The notes under the pieces are model-generated. The model had not been told where the DNA came from. It ran no database searches and saw only the letters and a program-made list of their open reading frames with translations. This document shows positions 17,961 through 29,026 of a stretch of 64,000 bases of DNA, piece after piece. How positions within the stretch are numbered: position 1 is the first letter of the stretch; every line of letters begins with the position of its first letter. Location: NCBI GenBank assembly GCA_964019055.1, contig OZ025220.1, positions 5,466,620 to 5,530,619 of the forward strand, written 5' to 3'. The DNA comes from Anthopleura xanthogrammica. Lineage: Eukaryota; Cnidaria; Anthozoa; Actiniaria; Actiniidae. Position numbers and translations under genes: made by a program.

Positions 17961-18764
17961 TATATAATCTCCTATACGCATATTTAATTAAATGCGCCAC
18001 GTTCTGGCACTAGCGGAAAATAAAAAGAATGCAATAAGAATGCAAAAATCGTTAATTATTGTGTCTCGCTGTTATCAAGCGCTTATTAGCAAAGTTATTT
18101 TTTTCATTTGGTGGCCTGGAAATCTATAATTTCAAGAAGAATTGTTAGGCTAGGCTAGGCTACCAAGGGTCACAACTCAGTTTTGCAAATGTTCTCGATT
18201 CTGATTGGCTAACAGTTTTTCTCAACCTAAAATCTAAAATAACATAAGTTTATAAAACTTATCAATAATGATATACCAACGAAGAAGAAATTATTTGTTA
18301 ACCTTTAAAAAAGCGGAAATCGTTTAACTTGTTGCGCAACATTGATGCGTTGCAAGCTGCATAGTGAATGTGGTTGGTTATATTACCACCCCGTGCAACA
18401 ACAACATTTTGCTGCGCGACTTTGTTGCAGAAGTATAAGTTTAACAATGAAAATTTGTTGCGCGCGGGATGGTAATTCGTGCAACATTCACTCTGCAACT
18501 TGCAACATAGACTTGCTCCAAGTCGACCTCTCTGAGACTCACAGAGTTGCGAGCGAAGTAAGTGTAAATATATAAAAAGATAACATAGCGAACTTCGAAG
18601 TCGCGAGAAGGTCAACGTTAACTAGAGCGGACGGAGACGAAGGACTTTACGAAAGTCTACTTGCAACACAACAGTGTTGCGTGAAAAGTTGCGTGATATT
18701 GTTGCTAGCATTAACGCGCCTTTAGCTCAGCTGGTAATCTATGAAAATAAGCGATGAAGTAACG
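17961..18764. other. 3' flank of the FKRP-like gene, degenerate repeats
   Basis: No coding frame is supported. 18,310-18,720 holds decayed inverted copies of a GCAACATTG-rich element. CTTTAGCTCAGCTGG at 18,720 resembles a tRNA A box but no B box follows. Confidence 0.45.
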
Positions 18765-20438
18765 TTATACTTGGCAGAATAACTCGCTGTATGTTCCGTC
18801 ATTTTCCCTGAAATCTGGTAAACAAGCGTTATGGCCCTTAACACTGCAATGGATCTTCTGGTAGCTGGTCGATTCATACATCACATGCTGCAGATAATTC
18901 ATGTTGTATGTATCTCTCATTTCGCTAAATATATCTTGTTTGTAAGGAATCCATCGTCCATTGGTCTTTATTTTAATCAATTTTTCTGGTTCTTCATATA
19001 CCAGAAACATTGATACTAACCCTCCCATTTTGTCTCTTAGTCCTGAGGCACAAAATACGTGGATCAGATCTTCGCTATAAATATTTCTAAAAGTGTAGTT
19101 GTGCTTTTTGGCAAATGATTTCACGATAGAAGCAAATTTGTTGCGACTGTCGTAATATATGCCTATATCGATGTCGCCTGCATCCCACGGCAGTATACTT
19201 CGCATCTTCAATGCACCTAAAGCTACTCCAGCATCAACATAGAAAGAAATGCCTTTGGTGTTCAACATGTCTGTCACTTCAAACAAACACTTTTGCAGGT
19301 TATTGATAATATATGGGTAAGCAAATGTTCCTTTTGTAGCCCAATGCCCTCTATTTAACATAATCCTATGGGCAATACGCTCGTTACAGATATCTTTACC
19401 AAGTATAGGACTATCTTCACCACACAAATCCAGAGTGTGGGCGGATTCCGTATCTTTAAAACGAAACACTTTGTGCTTGTGAGCGAAGGGAAGAAGTTCT
19501 TGATATTTTTTGAGTTTGTTTTTCTGAGAGATATTTTTGCTGCACTTTCTGTCTTTTTTTACTTTGACCATTACCTCAGGCCTTAATCCACAAACAGCTC
19601 CTGCTTTCTTCACTTGAAGAAAAAAGTCAGTTGTCGCCAGGGCTTTCATTTTTTCATCAAATATTGGTTCTTTCCCAGGAAAGAATTTGTTTATACTTCT
19701 TGTTCTTCCCAGGAACGAAGAAGCGATGTTATCACAAATCATTATTTCATCAATTGATCGTTTGTACTCATATTTTTGCGAGAGCGTCCAGTTACATAAA
19801 TTTAACCGATAACATGGAATTTCTAGCTTATCTTCGTTTAAAATAGAGCCACTGATAAAATCTAGTTCTGGGACTTCTTCTAAGTCGTAAAGAAGCCAAC
19901 AAACATCATTGTTGACATTTTCGATAAATTCGTTTTGAACGTTCAAAAAATAAAAATATTCCGTTTTGACCTTGGGAAACAACAGGTTAAAAGTAGAACC
20001 AATAGTTTTTGCTTCATTGGTAAATAATATATTTATACCTGGGAATTTCTTTTGAAGTTGTTTTTTCTTGGCTTCCATACATGATAACTTCGTCTCCATT
20101 TCTTCGTATAAAATAATTGTAACTAGTTTTTCAAATTTAATGCTACTTTTGTCCTTCTTGCTTTTCTTCCTCCATGGTAAAAGTTTTAGCACATCTCCTG
20201 ATGTTGTATTGGCAGTTGTCTTCAATAATTTTCGCAGCAAAGAATTCTCATATTCTAGTTCAATGCTTCTTTTCAAGATAGACGTTGCAAAACGTTTCCT
20301 CAAAGATTCTGAGTCCCGTGGCTTTGTTTTTGTTCTAGGATATTCACATTTGAGAAAAAAGGAAGAATTAAGGTACAATAGTATTATCTGTAGACAACAG
20401 AACAGTGTTATATGAAAATATTGCCGATGAAATCTCAT
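18765..20438 (-). CDS. FKRP-like LicD-family type II membrane enzyme
   Basis: An intronless frame of 557 codons starts at ATG 20438. Residues 8-28 form a signal anchor, and a stem and an N-terminal domain follow. The C-terminal third carries the LicD nucleotidyltransferase signature: a YVDAGVALGALK glycine loop, then ILPWDAGDIDIGIYYD with the metal-binding acidic residues. This matches fukutin-related protein, a Golgi ribitol-5-phosphate transferase acting on alpha-dystroglycan glycans. FKRP is about 495 residues and its coding region is also uninterrupted in vertebrates. The metal motif has one extra residue compared with the usual PWDxDxD spacing. Several cysteines and N-glycosylation sites fit a lumenal domain. 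The donor and acceptor are unknown, and FKRP-like families contain many members of unassigned specificity. The nearest neighbour, on the same strand, is the M13 peptidase gene. Confidence 0.85.
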   Translation of the reverse strand: MRFHRQYFHITLFCCLQIILLYLNSSFFLKCEYPRTKTKPRDSESLRKRFATSILKRSIELEYENSLLRKLLKTTANTTSGDVLKLLPWRKKSKKDKSSIKFEKLVTIILYEEMETKLSCMEAKKKQLQKKFPGINILFTNEAKTIGSTFNLLFPKVKTEYFYFLNVQNEFIENVNNDVCWLLYDLEEVPELDFISGSILNEDKLEIPCYRLNLCNWTLSQKYEYKRSIDEIMICDNIASSFLGRTRSINKFFPGKEPIFDEKMKALATTDFFLQVKKAGAVCGLRPEVMVKVKKDRKCSKNISQKNKLKKYQELLPFAHKHKVFRFKDTESAHTLDLCGEDSPILGKDICNERIAHRIMLNRGHWATKGTFAYPYIINNLQKCLFEVTDMLNTKGISFYVDAGVALGALKMRSILPWDAGDIDIGIYYDSRNKFASIVKSFAKKHNYTFRNIYSEDLIHVFCASGLRDKMGGLVSMFLVYEEPEKLIKIKTNGRWIPYKQDIFSEMRDTYNMNYLQHVMYESTSYQKIHCSVKGHNACLPDFRENDGTYSELFCQV

Positions 20439-20972
20439 GATTTGGAGTCGAATTTACAACGAAGTTTTCGATGTTTTTTTTATAGTAGAGTCGAGGCTAA
20501 CTTGGTAGGCTAATTCATATTGCCAAAGCGCAATTCATTAAAATAATTTGTTCGATGCTGGTGTTTGTAGACATAATTGAAAAAATTTAATTAAAAAAAC
20601 TACAGTTTTTGATTATAATTTTCCAAAAACTTGACAGAGTGAAGTGTTCGGTTTAATCAAAATCTTTTGTTCATCTTATAAGTGATCCATTGTCAAGCAG
20701 GTTAATTGTCACCATTAAAGTTCATTAAACATAAAAAAAACATTGTGCAATTTTTATGGTTGGTTGAAATAACTAGTGTCGTATTGATTTGATTTTCACT
20801 GCGTACCAAGTGTATTTTCAAAAAAGTGAAGTACAGCTCTATTTTTTCATATTTCATTTTATTTTTCAACCATTCCAGAGAGAGTCAAGCGACAAAGGCA
20901 TGGCGAATTTAAGAGATCGCGTAATAATGATCATGATCATGATGTTGTTGATGATGATCATGATCATCATGA

Positions 20973-21010
<38 letters not shown>

Positions 21011-21929
21011 TGTCTCCCAACCCTTCCTTAACCTGTAAATGGGGGACATGAAAGAACCTGTTGAATTATTCGTGTAAGAGTAGGGGATTGTCTCCCGGTT
21101 CAACAGCCTATCTCAATTTGGAGGCATAACACTAATTACTAACAATTCACTCATGATTGTAAGCTGCACGGCTGCTAATAGCGCCTTAATATGCAGCCCG
21201 TAAAGTCCTCCACTGGTCACAATTGTAAAGCGCATTGAGACATTGTGAAATGCGCTATATAAGAACTTCCCATTATTATTATTAAGTGCGGTACTGCTTG
21301 AAGGTGGAAATACGAGCAACGAAATCATGCAATTTGTCGCGAAACATTGTTGTGTGGCAAGTTGCATTGTGAATCGGTAGCTTGTACTCTTTGTAATAAT
21401 GAAAACTTGTTGCGCAGTAAACATAAAAAATTCAAACGCACATTCCTATTAAATGTTATGGCGACGCCTTGATTGACGTTCACGTTTACCAAGACATCCT
21501 TCGTCGCGACAACTATTCTGAGCGCACGTGCTAATGACATTGAAAAATACTGTATGACCATCATAGAAAGATATGAAGTGGTTAGTGGTGTTTATATTTA
21601 TTGATCCCATTAATTTTAGATTAATAATTTCGATTATTAAATATCCGTTATACGTTGGCTATATGGTGGATAACGTTGCAATAAGTAAAGAAAAAATACT
21701 ACATATCTTGCAGTAAATAATGCAGTGTATATTATATGCGTTTCTTATTCTAATAGTGCTGAAATATCAAATGTTATATACCAAGTGTCAAAGATCATTT
21801 TCTCTCTTCTCATTGGCCAAGAGGGTGCACGTGATAGTCATTATTCAACGGTGAATAACAAAACCGGAAGTGATTTCGCCAGAAAAAAAGTTCTTAAAAA
21901 TCATGCAAATAATCTAGAATCAAGTAATA
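20439..21929. other. Intergenic, with a retroposon tail
   Basis: 20,439-20,780 is the probable 5' flank of the FKRP-like gene. 20,925-20,975 is low-complexity ATGATC. About 20,990-21,285 ends in CATTGTGAAATGCGCTATATAAG followed by (ATT)n, the form of a LINE or SINE 3' end. 21,290-21,720 has only decayed repeats. Confidence 0.45.
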
Positions 21930-22077
21930 GACCCTTTTCGATTATGGCGTCTATGACGTCAAACGAGGAGTCCGAGGATGTCCCGGATGCTATGAGTGAT
22001 AATGATCGGGTTTCGACATCCGGGACATTCTCATTCTCCTCGGTTGACGTCATAGACGCCATTTTCGAAAAAGGTCA
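21930..22077. mobile_element. MITE hairpin with long arms
   Basis: Arms of about 60 bp (GACCCTTTTCGATTATGGCG on the left and its near complement on the right) meet around 22,000. A 123-codon frame that overlaps it is an artefact of the hairpin. Confidence 0.75.
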
Positions 22078-22849
22078 ATTGTTTTGTGTTCTTTGACACT
22101 TCTTGGTAAATAACAAAACATTTATTTACTGGAATCTCGGGAAAGCATTGTCTAACTCATTGTCGTCTCGCGACCACAAAAAAACACACTGTTTCCCTCG
22201 GTCTAAGCAATAAGTGTTAATAATGAACTGAAAGATATTTAAATCCTGGCTTACACTTGAAACACGAGTATAAGCATTGTACGTCACTTGGCCTTCTCAG
22301 CGACCAATAAGCTGCTAGCTAGACAAACCCAAATACGTCAGACAGTATTGTGGGTGATACTGCAAAAATTCATAAACAACTACCAGACCCCTTCCAGTAT
22401 AATTTGGCCGATAGGGATCTGGGTTCTAGATTAATTCGAAGTCGAAGATAAAGCTTTTAAATAATGTACAATACAAAATTCAAGATTTTTGGGTTGCTTG
22501 AGTCTTTTCTCCCTTGAAGTTCATAACGTTAGTTTCTTATGAAGCAAATAAAAATGTTTGGGGTGCCTGTGTGTATGTGACGTCACAGTCGCCATATTGA
22601 ATTAACCATGATGACTACCAATGGCATTCTTAAAATCATTTCGGAATAAACTTCTTGCAAATGAAAGCTTTGGTTCTGCCTGCGTAGTCTCATCCTGAAG
22701 CGTTTGAGTACGAGGCTACGCGAGGAATAATCTATTGTTCTTACGAAAGGCTACCGCTACAGAAAGGTTGACAGTATAAATCTCCTCAATTTTGGCCCAT
22801 TCCAGAGCACTTGGAAATAAGCTAGCCCCTATAAAAGCCTTCCAGCACT
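22078..22849. other. No gene seen
   Basis: AT-rich with no supported coding frame or repeat unit. Confidence 0.4.
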
Positions 22850-23205
22850 TCGGAATGCAGCTCAATTTGCCGGAGGAAAATGGTGGTCACATGCTGGCTG
22901 TGATGTCAGCCAGAAAGAATTCTATTGAAAACTTGTGATACAGCTGATGAACATTCTGCACGGGACAGGAAATGACGTCAGGTGAAACCCAGCAATATTA
23001 GAGCTCTTTAGCTTGACCGTAATGTTTTCCTGTTGTAGAGCAAATGGCAATCTATTAGGAATAAGACTCTTGCTTTGATCATGAGTGCTATCCATATTCA
23101 TGTGTCTTCTCATGCGCAACCGTTAAACAAAGAAACGATACTCTAGGGAATGACACGTGGTCTAAAATGGGACAACATTACGCCTCAAGCTGTATATGTT
23201 ATGAA
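22850..23205. mobile_element. Two adjacent MITE pieces (families 2 and 4)
   Basis: 22,870-22,995 is a reverse copy of the element at 13,368-13,558 (it keeps GTGAAACCCAGC). 23,020-23,205 is a family 4 element, with ends related to TAATGTTGTCCCATTTCAGACC and the centre CTTCTCATGCGCAACCG. The most complete family 4 copy is at 62,752-62,942. Confidence 0.65.
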
Positions 23206-23262
23206 ATAAAGTAAGACGAATGCTCTGATTGGCAACTTAATTCTCGTTAGTCGCCAAATTAA

Positions 23263-25056
23263 TTACCATATTTTACACTTTTTGGTAGGATTCATATTGG
23301 ATCCTACAGGACATTTGTAGGCTCGGGCAAACTCCTGTGAATTGACCATTACTCCTTTGACTCTATAAGACAAAAAAGATTTAGAAAGGAAATATAGAAA
23401 TGTAGTCATTAGCATCCATCCGAGTTTCGTTCATTCGTTTTCCGTTCGTGCGTTTTTTATTTCTTCCTTCAACTTCTCTCCCTCCCTCCCTCCCTCCCTC
23501 CCTCCCTTCCTTCTTTCCTTCATTCCTTTCTTCTTTTCATCCTTTCTTCCTTCCTTTTTTCCTTTCCTCCTTCCTTCCTTCATTTCCTCCTTCCTTCCTT
23601 CCTTCCTTCCTTCCTTCCTCTCTTCCTTCCTTCCTCTCTTCCTTCCTTCCTTCCTTCCTTCCTTCCTTCCTTTTTCCTTCCTTCCTTCCTTATCTTTTCC
23701 TTTCTTTTCTTTTAATATCTTACACACCTCAAAGGATTCATAGGATGTCGAGCGAGCAACATCATCCTGAAGATCGATGCTTTGGTGAAAGAACCACAAA
23801 ATATCTGGAAGATTCGAAGAAAATTGCAGGTATAACATCCGTAATAGCCAAATATTTAACACAGGAAACTCAGTTTGTGTGTGTGTGTGGGGGGGGGGGG
23901 GGAAGGAGTAACTTACTTGAGCGTAGGAGAGGAAAAATATCTGTTCGTGGCTTAGGTTGATACCTGGTAGCATAGGCTCTTCACCATGTTCTTTGACCCA
24001 CAGTTTGTAAGCCTACAAATAGAATTTAATACAAATATACAAATATGTATTGTAAAGTGTAGTTGCAATGGTATGGATATGTACATGTTCAGATGCATAG
24101 GTGGGTAAGTGGAAAAATGAAAGGACAGGAGGAAAGAAGGAAAGAAGGAAGGAAGGAAGGAAGGAAGGAAAGAAGGAAGGAAGGAAAGAAGGAAGGAAGG
24201 AAGGAAGGAAAGAAGGAAGAAAAGAAAGAAGGGAATATATTCAACTTAATAAGCCAGTTTAGAGTTTAAGAATTGTTTTCAGTGCGCATGTGATTTTATC
24301 CCGGATTTCTCACCTTCTTTTGTTTAATTAAAAACAAAAGAAGGTTTAAACAAAAGAAGGTGAGAAATTCGGGATAAAACTGGTCGCCTGCGCACTGAAA
24401 ACGATTCTTAAACTGTGAACTGGCTTATTTATACTTACCTTGAAGGATATTTCTACTCCACCATTATCAGCTATGGCTTCTCCAAGAACTCTTTTTCCTT
24501 TCATCTAAATTAATAAAATTAATGAATTAAAAAGTTATTCATGTGAATGCATGAAGGGGGGGGGGTGGATATTATCAATTCCCCTGTGCTTTACTGTAGC
24601 TGTACTAAATGTTGTTACTGGATCCGATGAGTTACTGGTTAATTTAATGTTACAGCATGTCGTACCGTGTACGTGCTGTAAGTCAGTACCGTACGTTTCC
24701 CAATCATATGATAACCATTCTTATGGGAAGCCATCTCAGAGTTATAGCATGTCATACCGTGTAAGTGCTGTAAGTCAGTACCGTATGTTTCCCACTCATA
24801 CAAAAACCATTCTTCAGCATGGGAAGCCATTTCAATGTTATGGCATGTCGTACCGTGTACGTGCTGTAAGTCAGTACCGTGCGTTTCCAACTCTTAATCA
24901 ACAACATATTTCTTTGTTCTTCCATACTTACATTATAACCCCCATACGTAAAGTTGGAGTATTGGTCCACAAAACATTGTGAGCGTTCTTTGAAGTTTTC
25001 AATTGACGCATTCGACCACCATTTTTTAAGGTTCCCATTTTGGTTGTATATCCTTC
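23263..25056 (-). CDS. M13 metallopeptidase (neprilysin/ECE-like), C-terminal five exons
   Basis: The exons on the minus strand are 25056-24932, 24504-24439, 24012-23917, 23804-23728 and 23362-23263, and all phases agree. In order they encode GRIYNQNGNLKKWW and SQCFVDQYSNF, then GEAIADNGG (the ExxxD zinc-ligand motif, with Ala where most members have Asn), then LPGINLSHEQIFFLSYAQ, then FCGSF..HPMNPLR, and the invariant ending KKCKIW plus stop at 23263-23265. M13 enzymes are type II ectopeptidases that cleave small peptides. The exon with HExxH should end just before GRIYNQ. I could not find it up to the deaminase cluster, so either it lies beyond or the gene is a 5'-truncated remnant. Introns hold CCTT and GGAA microsatellites, a 93-bp tandem repeat and a hairpin. 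Confidence 0.85.
23478..23710. repeat. CCTT-rich polypyrimidine tract in the last M13 intron
   Basis: About 230 bp of CCTT, CCCT and CTTT. On the gene's strand it is purine-rich and lies just downstream of the donor at 23,727. Confidence 0.95.
24129..24235. repeat. GGAA-rich microsatellite, M13 intron
   Basis: About 105 bp of GGAA and GAAA on the plus strand, opposite in sense to the CCTT tract 500 bp to the left. Confidence 0.95.
24248..24430. mobile_element. Foldback element next to an M13 splice donor
   Basis: Arms of about 65-80 bp (AATAAGCCAGTTTAGAGTTTAA on the left, its near complement ending GGCTTATT on the right) enclose a short AAAC-rich loop. Its right end is 2 bp from the GTAAGT donor (24,433-24,438) of the exon that ends at 24,439. 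Confidence 0.8.
24655..24890. repeat. 93-bp tandem repeat, about 2.6 units, M13 intron
   Basis: The unit begins AGCATGTCGTACCGTGTACG and includes GCTGTAAGTCAGTACCGT. Units differ by about 10 percent. Confidence 0.85.
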
Positions 25057-25217
25057 CTAGAAAAAAGAAAAGTACTAAAACATTTGTGGAACACAGCTGT
25101 CTTCTGTGGCCGTACCATCTTTCCTTCAATCATAATCCAAATACTAATTTTATCGAACCCTGCATGAAACTTCATAATGAACCTCTGGGATGATTTAAGT
25201 CAGGATACGGTTAACTT

Positions 25218-25428
25218 ACAGCTCGAATAGAGGCTTTGCACCATCACATGATGGCAGCCATAACAGGAGGCAGGAACAATTGAATCTGGTCTAGTATGAT
25301 TTACATGAGAAAGAATTCAGTTTTCCAGGGGAAAAATTACGACTATTGTTGTGCCTCCTGTCATCGCCGCCATCACGTTATGGTCAACAATAGCTTTCCA
25401 CAGTGCAAAGCTATTGTTCGTGCATAAA
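25218..25428. mobile_element. MITE-like inverted repeat
   Basis: The left arm (GCTTTGCACCATCACATGATGGC..CAGGAGGCA) is mirrored on the right (TGCCTCCTGTCATCGCCGCCATC..GCAAAGC). Confidence 0.6.
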
Positions 25429-25632
25429 AACAGGGCATCGACTTCGATCGTCTATCATTTATTTATTCCAAGAACATTCACGAAGCCGCGACTTACAAAC
25501 TATGACTTGCAAACTAAAGACTTGCGAAACGACTTGCACACAGCGACTTGCGGTTTTTGACTTACGCTCTACAATAAGAAAAGCGGAGATTACAGGCAGT
25601 TAAACCATATAAAAACTCCAAGAGAGACAAAT

Positions 25633-25633
<1 letters not shown>

Positions 25634-25727
<94 letters not shown>
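25634..25727. repeat. (TA)n, about 94 bp
   Basis: A pure TA run close to the left breakpoint of the amplified deaminase unit (about 25,757). Confidence 0.97.
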
Positions 25728-25728
<1 letters not shown>

Positions 25729-25756
25729 TTAGAAGGCTAAAACTCAACTAAACTCA

Positions 25757-27159
25757 ACTGACCAAGATCGTTTTTTTATCGTACTTCAATTATATTCTCA
25801 GAGGAGATAGATATGGGCATAAACAGTCCCTTTTGGAATATTACTTCTTACTGAAGTAACAGTACCTGAAGTAATTAGTAAACTGAAGCGAAACGTAAAG
25901 GTAAACATATTATTAAACTTACCTTACTGAGTCGAGTGTCTAGAAGTTCAGCGTCTCTGACTGTGGTGATTAGTAACTTCCTTTGTTCGAACTGGGGACG
26001 CAAAGAAATGAAAGTAAAGTAAAGTAAGCTGTTTGTCGGTTCGTAACTTTCAGTAATTGAAGCAAAACGTAAGGAAAACAGACCATAAGAATATTAAAGG
26101 TACCTTAAAGAGTCTCTAACTGTACGATAAGCTGCTAACTTTCTTTGTTTGAACCATGCATGTGAAAGTGAAAGTAAAGTCAAGCTTATAAGGGTCACAG
26201 CTACCAAGCCGTGATAGCCTTGTTATTGATATGATAGTCCTGCTTTTCCAAGAAAATTACATCCTCAAAGAATGCTTTATTTATTGCTCTGGAAGCAACT
26301 ATTCAAGTTAAAGGAGACGCACAAAGAGTTGAAGGTCTCTTCTCTTGTCTTCTCTTGTCTTGTCTTGTCTTCTCTTGTCTTCTCTTCTCTTCTCTTGTCT
26401 TCTCTTGTCTTGTCTTGTCTTCTCTTCTCTTCTCTTCTCTTCCCTTCCCTTCTCTTCATAAACTACAAAATTCACCAAACTGACATTTTCTCGATTTTAT
26501 TCATCTATAACACTGAACCCTTACAATATGTTACAGTAATTGTTTTTTATCTGAGGATAAAGCACCTCCTACAATTTGCTATGACACGTTGGATTAACCT
26601 TGTCATCTATCGATACTATTAATGTTATTGTAATGTGAGTAAGCAAGCTATATTAACAATGAAATAATGCAATATAACAAAATACTGAAAGAAACTATAA
26701 AGATAATACTTTAAAGATTTACCATAATAATTAAAATACTAATTTATTTGATAAAATACTAACAACTAAAATACCAATAATACCTACACCAATAGCAAGT
26801 AATCTAATAAAGTACTAAGTTAAAATACCAAAAGTCAATCATCTAATGACTAATTGCACATGATGTAGTTTAAAATTAGGTTGAAAACTAGGTAAGGTCG
26901 TAATCAAAAACTTTTCAAGAGATATCCCCTCACCTTAAATATAATTTAAAGCCAGTCAAACCGGTTTTACTTATCTTAATACTTGAACATATATTATTCC
27001 ATGTGCTGACGATACGATAATGAACCGATTTCTCGCCCGTTGTTGTTTGTTTTAAATTATGAAATAATGAAATAATAATAATGAAATTAATCTCATGTAA
27101 TCATGTTACTGTGCTGAATATGTGTCCCTTACAGTGGAATCAGATGCTAAGCGATATCT
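25757..27159. repeat. Duplicated block downstream of deaminase A
   Basis: It matches 31,050-32,481 downstream of deaminase C. The first 580 bp look identical and the rest differ at few positions. It includes a TCTCT/TCTTG pentanucleotide tract at 26,335-26,456 and AT-rich sequence with many TAAAATAC words. No coding frame is shared. It is the 3' flank of the minus-strand deaminase gene. Confidence 0.9.
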
Positions 27160-27975
27160 TCAATTGCCCGATTTTAACCAGTGAGTTGATAACTGCGCGA
27201 GTGCTGATGTAAGATCTTCGACCAAAACGTTTTTGTCCCGGATCTCGTCATCTTCCGCCTCCCTATTTTCTATTTGCCTTTGTAACTCATCACGCAGCTG
27301 ACTGATCCTACTTCTATTGAGTTTTGATGTAATTTCTTCTACCCAAAAGATGTCGTCCCAGACCAACTGATCTTGCACTTCTCTCCTTTTTCTTTTTCGT
27401 AAGTCAGCTTTCTTCAAACACTCATTCTTTTCATCTTCAGTAAGCCTAAAAAACTCACTCATGTCTAGGAATGTTTTCCATCCTACATGCACTCCAAGCA
27501 ATTCAAATTTCACGTCAGGTTGATTATACAGCCCTATCAACCCCAAAATGTTTGCGTCTGCCTCCTTCTGGTTATTACCTTTATAAACATGTGTGCTATA
27601 GAAGTTTGCAAACGTAATGGTCATTTCAACTTCTCTGTTTTCTTTTCCCCTTTCTTCTCTCATGTACTCCAGTATTTTCTCAGCACAATCGCTACAGGGT
27701 GAATAGTTCTGATAAACCTTAATTTTGATTTTCTTCGAATTTTTTACAAGCGAATTACTTTTAAGATATTTCAAAAGCTTTATTTCAGCATGTTTCCTAT
27801 CATTTCTGTAGACCTGATGAAATACCTGTTTGTTGTCATCTACATCAGTACAGATGATCTCGCATGCGACTACTGTCCCACCAGTACCACGAGGCCAACC
27901 ACCTGACACTGTATACATCGAAGTTACAAGAAACCTTTCAAGAATGTCCTCCTTTGTTATTGGATCTTGCGCCAT
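27160..27975 (-). CDS. AID/APOBEC-like cytidine deaminase, copy A
   Basis: A single open frame of 271 codons runs from the ATG at 27975 (context AAAATGG, shared by all copies; a longer frame would need a TTG start). It carries the zinc-deaminase core: HAE at about residues 62-64 (ligand His, catalytic Glu) and SPCSDC at 92-97 (the two Cys ligands), in the order and spacing of AID/APOBEC enzymes. Then come a MTITFANFY strand, a helix with ADANILGLIGL, and VKFELLGV..WKTFLDM. A charged, probably helical C-terminal tail of about 90 residues follows. No signal peptide is seen, so it is cytosolic or nuclear. Family members deaminate cytosine in DNA or RNA, often in immunity; the substrate here is unknown. 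A TATA box lies 66 bp upstream. Against copy C it has about 47 replacements and 3 silent changes over 175 residues. Confidence 0.85.
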   Translation of the reverse strand: MAQDPITKEDILERFLVTSMYTVSGGWPRGTGGTVVACEIICTDVDDNKQVFHQVYRNDRKHAEIKLLKYLKSNSLVKNSKKIKIKVYQNYSPCSDCAEKILEYMREERGKENREVEMTITFANFYSTHVYKGNNQKEADANILGLIGLYNQPDVKFELLGVHVGWKTFLDMSEFFRLTEDEKNECLKKADLRKRKRREVQDQLVWDDIFWVEEITSKLNRSRISQLRDELQRQIENREAEDDEIRDKNVLVEDLTSALAQLSTHWLKSGN

Positions 27976-28040
27976 TTTAAACAAGATTCTTGGGTAGTTT
28001 AGAGTCGAATGAATATCTGTTGAATGGAGAATATCGAATT

Positions 28041-28047
28041 ATTTATA
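28041..28047 (-). promoter_or_regulatory. TATA box of deaminase A
   Basis: The minus strand reads TATAAAT within CAACTATAAATAATTCG, 66 bp upstream of the ATG. The box and its surroundings are unchanged in front of copies B and C. Confidence 0.65.
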
Positions 28048-28236
28048 GTTGCCCATACATGGCTTATATGGATGATCAGAAATTATAGATCACAAAATAA
28101 TGCGAGAGACTGGCTGTTCAACATGATAACTATAGCTGTACACCTATGACCCTCCTCCGCAAAAATCAATTTCTAAATTCCAATTAGAATTTCAGTGGAC
28201 GAATAGCTACTCTTTAGAAATGTCACTGCTAAATCT

Positions 28237-28239
28237 CAT

Positions 28240-28282
<43 letters not shown>

Positions 28283-28353
28283 CTATCATCATCATCATCA
28301 TCACTATCATCATCATCATCATCATCACTATCATCATCACTATCATCATCACT

Positions 28354-28384
<31 letters not shown>

Positions 28385-28455
28385 CTATCATCATCATCAT
28401 CATCACTATCATCATCATCATCATCATCATCATCACTATCATCATCATCATCACT

Positions 28456-28489
<34 letters not shown>

Positions 28490-28548
28490 CTATCATCATC
28501 ATCACTATCATCATCATCATCACTATCATCATCATCATCATCATCATT

Positions 28549-28579
<31 letters not shown>

Positions 28580-29026
28580 CTATCATCATCATCATCACTA
28601 TCATCATCATCATTATCATCATCATCATCATCATCACTATCATCATCATCACTATCATCATCATCATCACTATCATCATCATCATTATCATCATCATCAT
28701 CCTCATCATCATTATCATCACTATCATCATTATCATCATCATCATCATCATCCTCATCATCATTATCATCATCATCACTATCATCATCATCATCATCACT
28801 ATCATCATCATCATCACTATCATCATCATCATTATCATCATCATCATCATCATCACTATCATCATCATCACTATCATCATCATCATCACTATCATCATCA
28901 TCATTATCATCATCATCATCCTCATCATCATTATCATCACTATCATCATTATCATCATCATCATCATCATCCTCATCATCATCATCATCATCATCACTAT
29001 CATCATTATCATCATCATCATCATCA
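28237..29026. repeat. (ATC)n/(ATT)n trinucleotide array, about 790 bp
   Basis: Mostly CATCAT with regular CACTAT and CATTAT variants. It is inserted between the promoter of deaminase A and the next flank module, where copy C has only about 50 bp of other sequence. Long acidic or serine-rich frames across it are artefacts. Confidence 0.97.

Noticed and set aside
18715..18745. tRNA start (CTTTAGCTCAGCTGG)
   Set aside because: Only an A-box-like stretch is present. No B box or 3' half follows within 100 bp.
21725..22096. 123-codon gene
   Set aside because: Most of the frame is a long-arm hairpin element (21,930-22,077). There is no domain and no splice signal.
26140..26170. HExxH-like coding stretch for the missing M13 exon on the minus strand
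   Set aside because: A reading LSHAWFK resembles the motif, but the zinc-site Glu and flanking conserved residues are absent, and the same sequence recurs in the duplicated non-coding block at 31,440.
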